Source of the DNA: Antennarius striatus
Lineage: Eukaryota; Chordata; Actinopteri; Lophiiformes; Antennariidae
Length of the DNA stretch: 64,000 nucleotides
Reading direction: 5' to 3'
Assembly (NCBI RefSeq): GCF_040054535.1
Contig: NC_090781.1
Coordinates: 11,509,482-11,573,481 of the forward strand
The notes beneath the pieces were generated by a model. That model had not been told where the DNA came from. It ran no database searches and saw only the letters and a list, made by a program, of their open reading frames with translations. The position numbers were made by a program, and so were the translations under genes. Below, one piece after another: positions 1 through 12,600 of the stretch. Numbering within the stretch: position 1 is the first letter of the stretch; every line of letters starts with the position of its first letter.

Positions 1-2439
1 CAGACCAATATTCTAGACCAAAGCCTTCTTTCTCATTGAATGTAACCTTGAGTTTGTCATAAAAGCTCTTCTCTAACTCACGCTTTTTTCATGTTGAGAA
101 ACTAAAGCCCTCTGTGTTTACATATGGTCTTATGAGAATACACCTATAATTCAATGTGTTTACATTGTGTTATTTATGTTCATTATTCTTTTTAAATCAG
201 TTTTTATCCCTGCAATCACGCCAGCATTTAATTACCGTCACCTCTTGGATCCTCATCAGACTTTCATCTTTACTCTAATGTTCTTACAAATAAACTTGTC
301 CTGTGTGAAACGCAGCAACAGCTTCATTTTACCTACAACTTGTAGCAGTGTTTACATTGATTACACTGATAATAAATAATCAGTGAATGACCATCACCAG
401 TGGCCTTAGGCGTGGAATGAAAAAGCTCCAGATGTCAGTGGCACTTTGTGACATTCAGCCCAGAAATGTTAAATTAAACATTAAACATAGATTTTTCTGA
501 GCTACTGAAGAACAAAAGGTCAAAGGATAAGGTCTTATTATAGCTTTATGGTTTTATTCACAAAAATTTTACAACAATCAATCAATGATCATCAGTTTCC
601 TTGATTTAAAAAAAAAATCACGGCAAAACAAAACCAGCATAATCACTGCTGAATTAACATGTACATGTTTAAGAAATCTAAGACATAATGGGCCCAAACA
701 ATTTAATCAACCGTTAACATGTTTCGTGTCAATGAAACATCACAGGATGTTAACAGAAGACTGAGTAAATCCTCTGGATGATGAATCTTACTAGGATACA
801 TTCTAGAAACACTGAAATCTGACAAAGGTCCTGATTAATTTACTCTCCCTCAGACCTGTCAGATGCAGGTAGGATAGAAGTGAGTAAAGACGGAGGGGAA
901 ACGAAGAGGATGGTGTGGATTACAAATACTGATGAAGATCGGTGTTCCTTTGCAAACAGCTCAGAGAAACTAACAAAGAGAAATGAGATGTTCTTGCTCT
1001 TGGTCTGTACTTCTATCCCAGAGAGAGCCAGCTTTAGTTCCAAATCCAAAGATCAATGGCAAATTTGAAATAGACACCCAAAAAGAGGCCCAATTGTAAG
1101 TAAAAGAACATCAGGATGACAGGAGGAAAGAAATATTCATTGTTTTGCTTATATTTTTGCAGGAGGGAGTATATTTCCTGTTACAATTCTCATCATGTGT
1201 GCACAAATGGAGGTATTGATATAAACATTTATTAGTCTCCTAAAAGGATTGATCTGACATTTTTAGAAATGCAATTATGATAATTTTATTGCAACCTGGA
1301 GAACCTTAGCTTAGCTAAGTAAACAGGATCAGGACAGGATCAGAGTGAGCTAAATCTCCCAATCAGCATCTCTAAAATTTATGACAAAATGCATTATATT
1401 TTGTTTTCTTCAAGAAAATCTGTAGCTATCTGACAATCTGTTGACAGTGAGGTTTTTTTAATAACCTGAATTCATGACTTCTACCAAAAAGGTTTTCCGT
1501 CTGGCCTAGCATGCTCAAATTTGCATCCAATCATTGTTCAGAGTTGAACACAGCACCAAAATGACCTTACATCCTTCTAATCAATATATGTCCTACTTAC
1601 ATACAAAATGTGGTTTATTTCCCATATCAATTTATTGTAGAATCAAACTGAGGATGCAGCTGACATCACTAATTTCCCTTCATGTCCATTCCCCTTACTA
1701 TTCAAAGTCATGTAATTACACAATGAATCAGTACTAAGGCACAACAAATTTGTCAGCGCACGTCAATGACACAACAATGTGACAACTGAGTTGGCCTATC
1801 CTGATATAAATAATGACATTTTTCACTGATCCACACAAGGCCATGTTGCTTCATATGTGTGACATGTAAATGGAGGTTGAGCGATGATAGGGGGCTGAAT
1901 GATGGAGCCATGAGAGATACTAGCAGCACGCTGGGCAAAGCAGAAACATGATTTTTCATTTTTTTTCACTACAGGCATGGATGGAATGAAAAGAGGAAAA
2001 GTGAGCAATCCTGTTGAGCAGGAAACAGTGAAACATTACGCTGAGAAGTTCCTCACAAATAAATAAACACACATTATGCCTATGAGACTTAACATTTAGA
2101 ATTCCAGGAAAAGAAAAAAAGTCTCTGCCCTTATTACACGCCTCATTTGATCATTTCTTAAATAAACGCATTCTATTGTGAGATTAAAATCAAGCCATTG
2201 TCCTCTTCTGAATCTTTTTGGCCACACATTTCTATTCAGAAAGAGACACAATGTTAGAGAAAGCCATATATTTTCTCTCAGGGACAGCACAAAACAAAGC
2301 CACATTATTCTGGATGAAACATAATATCTGGTTTCCTCAATCCCGCTGAGATTTTCTAGAAATCTAGTGAAGATGAGATGGTGCTGTTGGCAAAGTAAAG
2401 ACACAAAACATGGGACAAACACTGGGCATTGTTGGCTTT

Positions 2440-2520
2440 CTATCTGTAAAGCGCTTTGAAATGTCTTCAGATGTGATTAAGGGCTATATAAATAAAAGCT
2501 GATTGATTGATTGATGATTA
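2440..2520 (+). repeat. SINE/LINE-type tail
   Basis: The motif GTAAAGCGCTTTGAAATGTC, then GGGCTATATAAATAAA and a short ATTG repeat, is the typical 3' tail of fish SINEs and their LINE partners. Only the tail is recognisable. Confidence 0.55.
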
Positions 2521-2589
2521 AAACGTGTAACCATTTTCTGGAATAGTGACAACTTATTCATTCATTCTTTCATTTTATATAGCTTCATT

Positions 2590-2880
2590 CGCTGTCACAG
2601 GTTACAGGGTTACCTGGGGGCGTGGAGCAGGGTACACTCAGAGCACGACGCCAGTGCACTGTCACATATAGACAGACAAACACGCACAAACACACTCACA
2701 CCTATGGATAATTTGAGACTGGCCAATTCAATCAATTAAATTGGGTTTTCTGAGCCGGAGAACCCGGAGAGAACCCACGCAGACACGGGGAGAACATGCA
2801 AACTCCGCACAGGAGCGGGACTCGAACCTGGCCTTGCTGTGCAGCTACAGTGCTACCTACTGTGCCACCGCGCTGCCTAT
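2590..2880. repeat. common teleost dispersed repeat
   Basis: It contains the block GAGAACCCACGCAGACACGG, then GGAGAACATGCAAACTCC, followed by a CGAACCTGG segment, seen many times over in fish genomes. Not coding. The open frame on the minus strand across it comes from the repeat. Confidence 0.6.
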
Positions 2881-2921
2881 AATGGCAATACATATATAAA
2901 TATACTGTATGTATAGACAAG

Positions 2922-3337
2922 CAGTCCTCAAGATATGAACATCCAATATATAAAACATACGAACGGCACCATATCCAACTGCTGTAGTTGCCTTTTCTGC
3001 CACAACCCCCTCCGAGCAGCATAACATTAACACCCTATAGGTTAAGATTGCATGTCATGTCATGTCATGTCATGTCATGTCATGTCATGTCATGTCATGT
3101 CATGAGGTAGAGATATAAAAGTTACATTACGGTACTCCAGTACTTTTTTTCATTTATGTGTTGTTTTTATGTCCTTTAATTGTTTCTGGTAAGTCTTAGG
3201 GAATAGTACTTTCATATTTAGAGCAGTAATGACATTTAAATGATTTCAAATGGTGAAATTTACCGTACTAAATAACAACTTGTAAACAACTCAGCTTTAC
3301 GAGCAGCCAATTGTGGTAGTAGCTCGAGGACTACCTG
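2922..3337. repeat. MITE-like repeat, copy 1
   Basis: The left end reads CAGTCCTC at 2922-2929 and the right end CGAGGACTACCTG at 3325-3337, forming short inverted termini. The right two-thirds (3119-3337) is found again as a diverged reverse complement at 10669-10895. A CATGT pentanucleotide array (3051-3104) lies inside. No coding capacity. This fits a small non-autonomous DNA element; the family is not identified. Confidence 0.6.
3051..3104. repeat. (CATGT)n pentanucleotide microsatellite
   Basis: Nearly eleven perfect copies of CATGT in a row. It lies inside the MITE-like element. Confidence 0.98.
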
Positions 3338-4847
3338 TAAATGCATGTCTCTCTTCACATCAGCCTTTATTCTAACATTTTTGTATTCTTCTTTTACCAA
3401 TTTGAACTTCAAATGACTTCTTATCTGTCTTCATTGGAGTACTCACACACAAGAGCACCAGTTTGTGTATTGCACAGCAGATAAACTGGATTTTGACCTG
3501 CCGCTAGTGGAAAATTAACATATTGAGTGCGAGCAGTGGGAACACGAGAGTTGGCCTGGTGACGACGCCCCTCACTATCAACACTTTGATCTTTCAGAGT
3601 GTTTGCATGTGGAGTGATGTTTGTTGCTCTGACGGAGGTACATTTCTGTTTTCATCGTCACTGCAGGCCAGAAAGGGGGCTGCCATGATGTGTGGAGGCT
3701 TTGCCAGTGGCAGCTGCACAGCTGACAGAGGACTTGATCAACAGTGATGACAGCATCAAACCATCCATCCAACGGCTGTGCTGCCTCCACTCCACGCTAC
3801 GCAAACACTGGTTGACACACAACAACACCAGCGGAGGCTCAGTCTTCACTTCTAATTAGGGACACTCACAGAGATGCTGATGGATTTTGTAACAGCATCC
3901 CTGTTCTTGCAATGGTATTTATATTAATATTCTATGTGTCAAGTTTAGAATAATTACAATTTTGGCTCACAGGACATTAATTGGAGCATAATTATTACAT
4001 TATCTGTCCTTAGACCTTTCTTTTATTTGGATGAGAAATAACAGCAGAATTAAAAATGCACATTCATATTAATTTTTTTACTTTTTGACATTTTTCTAGC
4101 TTCTCAATTAAATCGGTGTTATGTTGATGTTAAACTGATATTTATTTAAGTGAAGCATTTTTACAAATGACTTGTGATAACTTCTAACCAAACAAACGTC
4201 ACTGATTCCTTATGTGGATTTCCAATCTTGAATATTCATGACTTGATTTCAGTGCTGTTCTTTAAGCCATATAATACAATCAGGTCAGGAAATAACATCT
4301 GTGTGCATCTAAAATGAAATTTTAGTATATTTAAGAATATTGTCCAGCCGTAGTTGCATAAGATACACAAATACATTTTAATATTTTAAATACTATATTA
4401 TTATTATTTAGCTAATAGTTAGCTTTGTTTTATTAATCAAATAATAAAACAGATGATGATGAATAGTCAAGAAAATGCATAAAGCACAATCAGTGGTGGT
4501 AACAGTCACGGTTCTCCTTTTTAGCAGGAAGCTGGGCTAACTCCTGACAGTCTTCATGCAATTTCAGGGTTTTTGGGTTTTGTTTTGTTTTTTCAGGTCC
4601 ACTGGGCTACATAGAGCGGATGAAAACATTCATCATAACCACATAAATAAAACTCCCCCAAGCTTATTGTGATGGTTTGAGCGGTAGTCCTATATTATGA
4701 CAAACGGGTCCTCAATCACCCTCCAGCCTGAATTTTTCACCTTCTCTTTACGTCAAACGGCCGAAGTGACTCCTTTGTACAGACAATGTTAAAACAACCA
4801 GAGCGTTTATGCAAAGCCAAGATGGAGAGTTTGAGTTAGAAACTCAC

Positions 4848-4884
4848 TGATGCCTCACTGCAGTTAGACTGCAGTGAGGTATCA
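4848..4884. other. 16-bp near-perfect inverted repeat
   Basis: TGATGCCTCACTGCAG (4848-4863) pairs with CTGCAGTGAGGTATCA (4869-4884) around a 5-base loop, 15 of 16 positions matching; the single mismatch would be a G-U pair in RNA. Confidence 0.8.
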
Positions 4885-5584
4885 TTTAAACAACTCTGCA
4901 ATGACTCAGTCCTGGCTTCCCTTGTAAGGAAGACGTTCTTCATGCTGAGCGCATGTTTATGTTTGGAGTCATTTACTTTGCTGCCTTTCTTATAGGCCTG
5001 AGCGCTCCTTTCACCCCACAGGCAATAGAGTACCACAGCAAATGTAAGTATTAAAGAAACAGTCGAGATACCTCTGCTGCTGCTCTTTTCTAGGTAGATA
5101 TTTTTCCTCCAAAAATGGATTTTTGTTGTATTTCATCTTTCAGTGAGGCTCCTTCCATAATGAAGGCCCTTTGTTGATCCAAACAGCCTTGCTTTCATTC
5201 ATTTTGAAGGGATAAAAGGATGCTTTTCAAATTCAGATCCCCTGTGGTGAACCGCATTTGTACCTCATGGCAGATGGAATCTTTGAAAATCAATGACAAT
5301 AACATGACAGAGATTATGGAGGCAGCAAACCAGACAAGACAAAAATGCTTTACTAGTTTTAATTGGCAGATTTGTGTAATCTTAAATCTTTATGCTACAA
5401 ATTTGCAATAACAGTTATATAGTATAGTTTATGTTTAGAAAGAAATCTACTTCATTGTCCCCATGGGGTAATTATTTTTTTACTCTTACTATATGTTTTT
5501 GTTAAACATGCATATATATGTGTGTGTACAGGCCCCCGAAACAAGCACACACACAAACCAGGGGCCTGCAAGCATGCAATTTAT

Positions 5585-5815
5585 ACCGTGGCAGGCAAGA
5601 GCGACGGGCAGGTGCGCCTAGGTGAGCAGCTTGTGAGTTGCCGTGCCTTGCTCAAGGGCACCTCGGCAGTGCTCAGGAGGTGAGCTGACGCCTCCCACGC
5701 TGGCAGTGGGAGGCGGCTCGAGGCGACTGATGTTTTGGCCAACTTGGGTCTTGAACCAGTGACTTCCGATCCCCAGCCCAAGACTTAGTGGACTGAGGTA
5801 CTGCCACCCCCAAAC
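5585..5815. repeat. dispersed repeat with tRNA-like box B segment
   Basis: This GC-rich block holds CTTGCTCAAGGGCACCTCGG and TCTTGAACCAGTGACTTCC, sequences common in fish interspersed repeats. It abuts the left end of the Tc1 element at 5823, so the element probably inserted at the edge of an older repeat. Confidence 0.45.
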
Positions 5816-5822
5816 ATATACA

Positions 5823-7055
5823 CTGCTCACAAAAATTAAAGGAACACTTTTTTAACTGGGCCTGGCATGAAATCAGTTAAACCTGTCTGATGATTTTCTG
5901 ATTGGTTAAGCAGCTGAGGGCATTGTTAAATCACTTTCAGCTGTATTGGTGTTCATGATATGAACAACAGGTGCACTACAGTGGCAACTTTTAGAAAACC
6001 CTCAAAACAGGACTGGTTTTACATGTGGAGGTCATTTCAAGTTTCTCCCTCTTGATCTTTTTTGGCTGGTTTTCCACTCGTGCTGGTTTTGCCTTAAGTA
6101 ATTATCTCTACTGGCAGTATGAGGCGATTCCTTAACCCTACAGAAGTTGCACAGCTCGTCCAACTTCTCCATGATGGCACATCCACACGTGCTGCAGCAA
6201 GAAGGTTTAATGTGTCTCCCAGCACAATCTCCAGAAACTGGAGGAGATTTCAGGAGAATAACTGGTGGTTATTCTTGGAGAGCTGGACAGGGCCGTAGAA
6301 GATCTTCAACCCATCAGCAGGACCGATACCTGCTCCTTTGTGCAAGGCAGAACAGGCTGAGCACTGCTTGTGCACTACAGAATGACCTCCAGAGGGCCAC
6401 TGGTGTGAATGTCTCTACCAAACAATCAGGAACAGACTTCCTGAAGGTGGCCTGAGGGTCCGACGTCCTGTAGTGGGCCTTGTTTCCTCCTAATGCATGA
6501 CAGTGCCCGGTCTCACGTGGCAAGAGTACGCAGACAGTACGTGGAGGATGAAGGAATTGAAACAATTGAATGGCCTTCACGATCTCCTGACTTAAACCCG
6601 ATAGAACATCTGTGGGACATTATGTTTAGGTCCATTAGGCGCCACCAGGTTGCTCCTCAGACTGTACAACAGCTCAGGGATGCCCTCATACAGATCTGGG
6701 AGGAAATTCCACAAGACACCATCCGTCATCTCATTAGGAGCATGCCGCGACATTGTCAAGCATGCATACAAGCTCGTGGGGGCCACACAAGATACTGAAA
6801 AGCATTTTGGTTGCAGAAATTAAGTTTTTGAAAAAATGGACTAGCCTGCCACATCTTCATTTCACTCTGATTTTAGGGTGTCTACACAAATAAGCCCTCT
6901 GTAGGCTGAAGACTTTTATTTCCATTAAAAGACTTGGCATCCTTTTGTTCCAAAGACATTGCCGTATCGGTATTTGTATAGATATCCAACTTCATATTGA
7001 GATCTGATGTATCTAATGTGTTTCTTTTAAGTGTTCCTTTAATTTTTGTGAGCAG
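5823..7055 (+). mobile_element. Tc1-like DNA transposon, internally deleted, with perfect 27-bp terminal repeats
   Basis: The two ends (5823-5849 and 7029-7055) are perfect 27-bp inverted repeats starting CTGCTCACAAAAATTAAAGG, flanked by TA dinucleotides as expected for Tc1/mariner. The plus strand carries a decayed transposase. An N-terminal helix-turn-helix part starts at ATG 6119 ([20 protein letters not shown], then [12 protein letters not shown]) and stops at a TAG near 6300. A shifted frame carries [15 protein letters not shown]-terminal part (6493-6798) has MHDSARSH and SPDLNPIEHLWD, with the second catalytic Asp and the Glu. The segment expected to hold the first catalytic Asp is missing, so the element cannot be autonomous. 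Intact ends suggest it could have been mobilised in trans. Confidence 0.9.
6119..6798 (+). pseudogene. Tc1-type transposase pseudogene
   Basis: This is the coding remnant inside the element at 5823-7055. It has at least one in-frame stop, two frame changes (about 6260-6300 and 6430-6450) and a large central deletion between VGLVSS and MHDSARSH that removes the first DDE residue. The C-terminal 100 residues remain open to the end at ARGGHTRY. It is related to the arginine-rich Tc1 subfamily, distinct from the two copies in kiaa0753 introns. Confidence 0.85.
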
Positions 7056-7065
7056 TATATAAACA

Positions 7066-7203
<138 letters not shown>

Positions 7204-7204
7204 T

Positions 7205-7320
7205 ACCCACTTCTTCCGATGTTACGGGTCGTGGGGTGCTGGATTCTATCCCAGCTGGAGGTGTGCGGTAAGGAACAGTCCAGGCAGGAAGGACACCAAT
7301 GCGCCCGGAGTGTTGGACAA
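7205..7320. repeat. dispersed repeat fragment
   Basis: GGGTCGTGGGGTGCTGGATTC followed by TATCCCAGCTGG resembles the widespread fish repeat that reads 'total/valuation of tatcccagctg'. It is a fragment, followed by a short inverted repeat (AAATCAAATTTTTATTTGATTT at 7319-7340). Confidence 0.4.
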
Positions 7321-9404
7321 ATCAAATTTTTATTTGATTTGTCCAAAGTTAAAAACTTCTAGCAGCAACTGTTACTGTCACAAATTAAGTGTTATACAAA
7401 CAAGAATGTGTTAAAGTAGTAAAATGACAGCATGACATTTTAACACTTCTGTTTTGCACATATTAATGAAATCAACTAGGACATGATAATAAGGAAGTCA
7501 TGAGGGGCTGGTGGCTACTAGGATAGATCCAGACCAGCTGTTCCTGCTTCCAGTCTTCACGTTAAGCTAAGCTAACCATCTGTTTGCATGTTGACTGTAC
7601 AAACAAAGGCTGACTCATGTAACTCAAATGACATGAAAAGCAGCCATATGCAATAGAAACAGCTGGTCATTTTTTAAAAGTTGTGCAGTGTCTTCCCATG
7701 GCTTCCAATTAAAAGAGACTAAAGAGGTCCCTGTCTCGTGCTCCCTTCACACCCACTGCAGACATTTCACAGCTGAGGGTCGCATCTTGAGCTGCAGATA
7801 GTGTCGGGATGATGAGGTACATCTGCTCATACAAAGCATTTGCACATCTATTTTCACAGCAGATCCTCAAGATTGACAGGTACCGTGAATTTAGTTTCCC
7901 AAAATGCACTTGGAGCAACTCATGTCTCTGCTGTCTGACAGCTGAGATAAGAATAAATATATCATGGATTTCAGAGAGTGTTCAGTCAACAAGTGTTTCT
8001 TGGGCTGAATGCAGAAGGGAAAGAGGGTGAAGGGAAATCCAAGTTTTGTGAAGGGAGTTCATGAAAGATTGAAGCAGGAGGAAAAGAAATTAGATTAAAA
8101 TGACTGAATAACAGGAGAATGGAAAATCTTTTAATGGAATCTCCACACACAAAAGTAAAAATGGAGGTGAATACACTCCAGATGACCACATATCATTTAT
8201 AGTAATTTTTCACACCAGGCACTCTCAACACATCCATGATTGCAGAAATTATATGAAATCAGAACATGTTATAATAAAAACCCTAAGTGGGTAAATTTGT
8301 AGCTCTATCATCATTCTCTTGTGAATAAGCACTCGTAGTGAATAACTAGTGTCCTAAGTGTCCAACTTAATCACTGAAGAAGTCCCACTGGGACTATGAA
8401 AAGGATTGTAGTAGATATGTAGTTCACAAGTGTGTCTATTTCTGGTAAGTCTGACATCTTGAATAAAACAAGAGTGTCCACAAGTGGAGCAGACAGGAAA
8501 ATTGCTTTGAATCAACTCACACAGTTACTACAAGACCCTTCTGTTAGCCGCTCTTGAGGGTGTGTTCTACAATCTGATTCTCTGAAGTCAGATTTCATTC
8601 GGGCACAAAAAGTCAAATTCAAGTTAAATGATATTCCTATAGACCAGAACCGACGCTAATGGGTCCCGTGATTTGTTCACTGCAGCTGTCCTACATTTGC
8701 AAGGCTTTTAATACAGAAGGTTAATAGGTCTTTTTTCAACTATTGGAACTTAACGCTCATCAACCTTGAGTTTCCCATAAACTTAACATTTAAGAGCTCT
8801 ATAGGGTTTTTGCACATGATGACTCCTCTTTTAGTGGACATAAAACATTAACATGATCAGTCAATTATTCAACAGACAGAAAAGTAGTCTGGAGTTCTTC
8901 TAATAATTCAAGCCATTACTCAAGGTAAAAATCCAAAATATCCTCCAGGTCAATTATGGATCATTGTACAGTATTTTTTCTTTGTCTAAAATGTAAAGGA
9001 GTCATTATGAAAAACAGTTTTTTTTCTGCTCTCTAAATAAACATGTATGTTCATATTAATAACAGTGTGTTTAAAAAGGTGAGTAAACCCCAAAATTCTT
9101 GCGTTTCATTTTTAATAACAACGTGCCGGCTAAGTTACATGTCCGTAGCCCATTAGCTCATTTGAGCAACTTTTAGAGCGGTGAAATTCAGAACCATAGA
9201 TTAGTTTTGGGCAATAAATTTTAAATACAGCGTAGCTAGATGTCTGACAAATGTGTGAAATTAAATACAAGATAATATGGTACCTTTATGAGAACTAAGG
9301 TTGTTCAGTTCTCTGTGCAAAATAAGACATAATAAGATAGTTTCCTAATGAACGAAATCATCAATCAATACATTAAACAGCAGATTAAACAAGATAAATC
9401 ATTG

Positions 9405-9448
9405 ATGTGTGTGTGTGTGTGTGCGTGCGTGCGTGCGTGTGTGTGTGT
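9405..9448. repeat. (GT/GC)n microsatellite
   Basis: TG units interrupted by three to four CGTG units. Confidence 0.95.
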
Positions 9449-9599
9449 GAGCTCTGTTTGTTTTAGTCTTCCTGGCCAATCACATTATGCAGCCATCAAT
9501 AATGCCTCCTGAGAAGTGCCCACAAACTGTCGAAGAGAAAGAAAAACCACGGGGGGGGGGGGGGCGAAATGAAAAGGACACAGACAATGGAGTACCAAC

Positions 9600-9695
9600 C
9601 TCTGGCATCGAAGAACTCCTCGTCTGAGCTGTCGACTGATTCTTGTGCTATGTTCTGCAGACACCAGTGTGTGGCGCTGTGCTTTCGGGACGATC
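9600..9695 (-). CDS. pitpnm3: pitpnm3 coding exon 2 (FFAT-motif exon)
   Basis: This 96-nt exon (32 codons' worth, phase 1 at both ends) encodes SSRKHSATHWCLQNIAQESV followed by DSSDEEFFDAR. The E-F-F-D-A core with upstream Asp/Glu/Ser is the VAP-binding FFAT signature of the Nir/RdgB family. The acceptor is strong; the donor gttggt is weaker than consensus. A 14-base G-run (9551-9564) lies about 35 bases into the downstream intron. Confidence 0.8.
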
Positions 9696-12600
9696 CTGTG
9701 GGTCAGAAAGGAAAAATAAGACATTCTGCTTTTCCACTGGAATACAGTCAAAGTCACTATTCTCCCATCTCTCGGATGGACTAATTAACTGTATGCATAT
9801 TTTTGCCCTTTAGTTACTCTTTAAAAACTGCACAATGAAAAGCAAAGTGTGTTTTCCCTCAGTGGGGAAAGATGGCCTTTAGAGACTCACAGCAGGTGAG
9901 AAGGTCCAAATGAACTTCTCTATGCATGGTGTCGTAACACACAAGTGTCTCAGCAAGAAAGCCAGTAGGTCTTTTTATTGACCTTCAGATACAACAGCAT
10001 GGATGAAAGGAGATTTACAGCATGTTCTGTTCCCTCTGTAGAACCCAGATATAAAACCACTGCGAACAACAAAGAACCATCACAAAGGATGTCTTGAACG
10101 TCCATGATGCACAAAAAACAGTTTGAGGAAATTGCAAACACACAAAGCCAAACGGAACAATAGACCGTGTTTTGCAATTATCCACAAAATTTATTTCTCT
10201 TGATACGAAAGGAGTACAAGAATTTTTATATAACCAAGTTCGAAATCTGGCTACATCCCACGCATGTGCAGAAACATAACAGATTACCCTATCTTATATC
10301 TCAAATATGTACACACTACAAGATTCAAAAGTAATGAAGCATCACACACTTGATTTCATCAAGAATGTGTGCGATCTCTTGAGACATAGACGTGTATGGA
10401 AAAAAAAATGACTGACGGAACTTACTGTAGTGGTCGTCCTACTTCTCACTCCGTTTAACAAGATGGATTTAGAAGCTGGTTACACAGATTATTCAGTGGA
10501 ACATATAATAATGTAATAAATACCACTGAGTTCCCACGAATAAAACCACCCAGCAGCTCATAAAATACTTCACATGATCCCCATTCTTACCTGCTCTAAT
10601 ATTTGAAGCTTACATTCACACAAACTTTAGAATGCATGACTTATAAATAAACTTGAATTTCTTCATTTGGTAGTCTTCGACGTACAAACACAATTGGTTT
10701 CCAAGAGGTGGTTCCTAAGTTAAATTGTTTGTAGGTTGTCATTTATTAAATTTCATTTTAATAAAGGTCATTTCAATGTCGTTTCTATTCTAAATACAAA
10801 AGTACTATTCCCTAAGACGTACTAGAAACAGTTACAAGATATAAAAACAACACATAAATGAAATAAAATACGGTAGTATTGTAATGTAACTTTTTCATCT
10901 GACAAGGAGAATAAGACGTTCTAGAAGTAAACTCTTATCATGGCCAATAACTTTGGTAGAAGCTGAATCTATACACAGTATTCTATTCTTCCTCCTCAGT
11001 AACTCTAGTCCTCAACAGACTGTTCTCCAGGGCCTTTGTGAGCCCAGAAACACAACAGAGGTTTAACCCTGTCAAAAAGGCCTCTATCTAATGACGACTG
11101 AAGGACTCGGGGAGGGAGCGCTTGTGTGAACATTGATTGTGCTTCAACGAACAAACTGACAGCGGCATTTCTCCTGCATCCTGCACTGCATCACTCCACT
11201 GGGTATCCAGCAAATTTGTGTCAAATTAACAGCAGTGGGAGACCTAAAAACACCAAAATGGCACCTTCTCTTTGGAGACGAAAATACACATCAACAAAAT
11301 GCAGGAAGAAACCATGAATCTCAAATCATAAATTTGACATCATAGGAACATTAGTCTATACATCTGTGCATCATTACACTCAATGCTTTTTCTTCCTTCA
11401 CTGAATGGGTTAGTATTTCATATTACATCATCATCATCTGCAGTATGTTTTGATCTTTAACACCCATGTTTCTGGTTGTCAGAAAAGTCGAACTTCACCT
11501 GGAGCATTAGAGGGAGGAAGCAAGTACGATGCAGCACATAACAAAATATATAGAACAAAAGCAAGGCAATAGAATGGAAATGCAGTCAGAGCAGCTGAAC
11601 TCATGAGCCCATCTTTAAATGGAGAGTGAGATGAGTGCCCTCAAACTCAGCAGCTGCCATTTGGTGATTAATGTTCCGTGTGCTGCCCCCACGCAGGTGA
11701 GCTGACGCAACAGGTAACTGATGCAGCAGAGCTGGAGCTGCTGCGCATTCTGGTTCATTCAGGAAAGTCTTCCCTGATATGTCAGCTGTATAATCTTATT
11801 GAATTTGATTCATTTGTGTGGTTGTAAGGACTGTTGAACATATTCTGCTGCTTGTTTCAGGGATAGCTCTGGTTCTCTCTGTCATCGCTTTGGCTCCGAC
11901 ACTGCTTACATTTAATGTAAAAAAAAAAAAAAAAAAAGGTTCTTTTTGGTCGTGCACTTGTCTCTAGACGCTCAGGGAGGCTCAAGGAACAGTATTTGTA
12001 GCTTCAAGGAAGGTCAAGCTTAAAAAAAAAAAAACTCTTCTGATAAATAACAAGAAGTCCCTCTTGAGTTAAGGAATTTACACAATTTAAAATAAATAAA
12101 TCTATTGTTTTAATGCTGCATAACTGGAAAAAAAACATTTTAAATAAGTTACAAAAAATACTTGCATTCGTCTTGCACTACTAAGTCCTTCACTGGAGTG
12201 CTTATCGCCAAGCGATACTGCCTTCCCCTCTAGGTTATGGATATGATTGCTGGAGCTCCCTGCAGGGCATTACAGTACAGTATATCCCCAAAGATGCTGA
12301 GTGAATGCCTGAGACAACTGAACATTACAATCACACAACCAGCAGGACTGAAAATCAGAGCAGACTAGCAACAAGGAATAACAATATTTAGGTCTGTCCT
12401 GATTTTTTGACAACTGCTGACAAGTAAACAATAAAAAGCATATTTCCGGTTCATTTTATCAACTTTTTAGTGTGAAAGAACCCATTCCTTCACACACAGG
12501 CCTTGTTTAAAGTATTAGCTTTAATCTAAAAAGAACTGACAATGTTGCAAAATCAGAATCTTCTACATTTTAAAGGAATAACAATCTCAAAAATCTTCCG

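Noticed and set aside
2815..2850. tRNA-like box B (GACTCGAACCTGG)
   Set aside because: No matching box A or cloverleaf; it belongs to a dispersed fish repeat.
7530..7600. Segment CTTCCAGTCTTCACG plus TTAAGCTAAGCTAACC resembling a common fish repeat
   Set aside because: Too short and diverged to call as a defined element; similar GCTAAGCTAA words occur elsewhere in the window without context.
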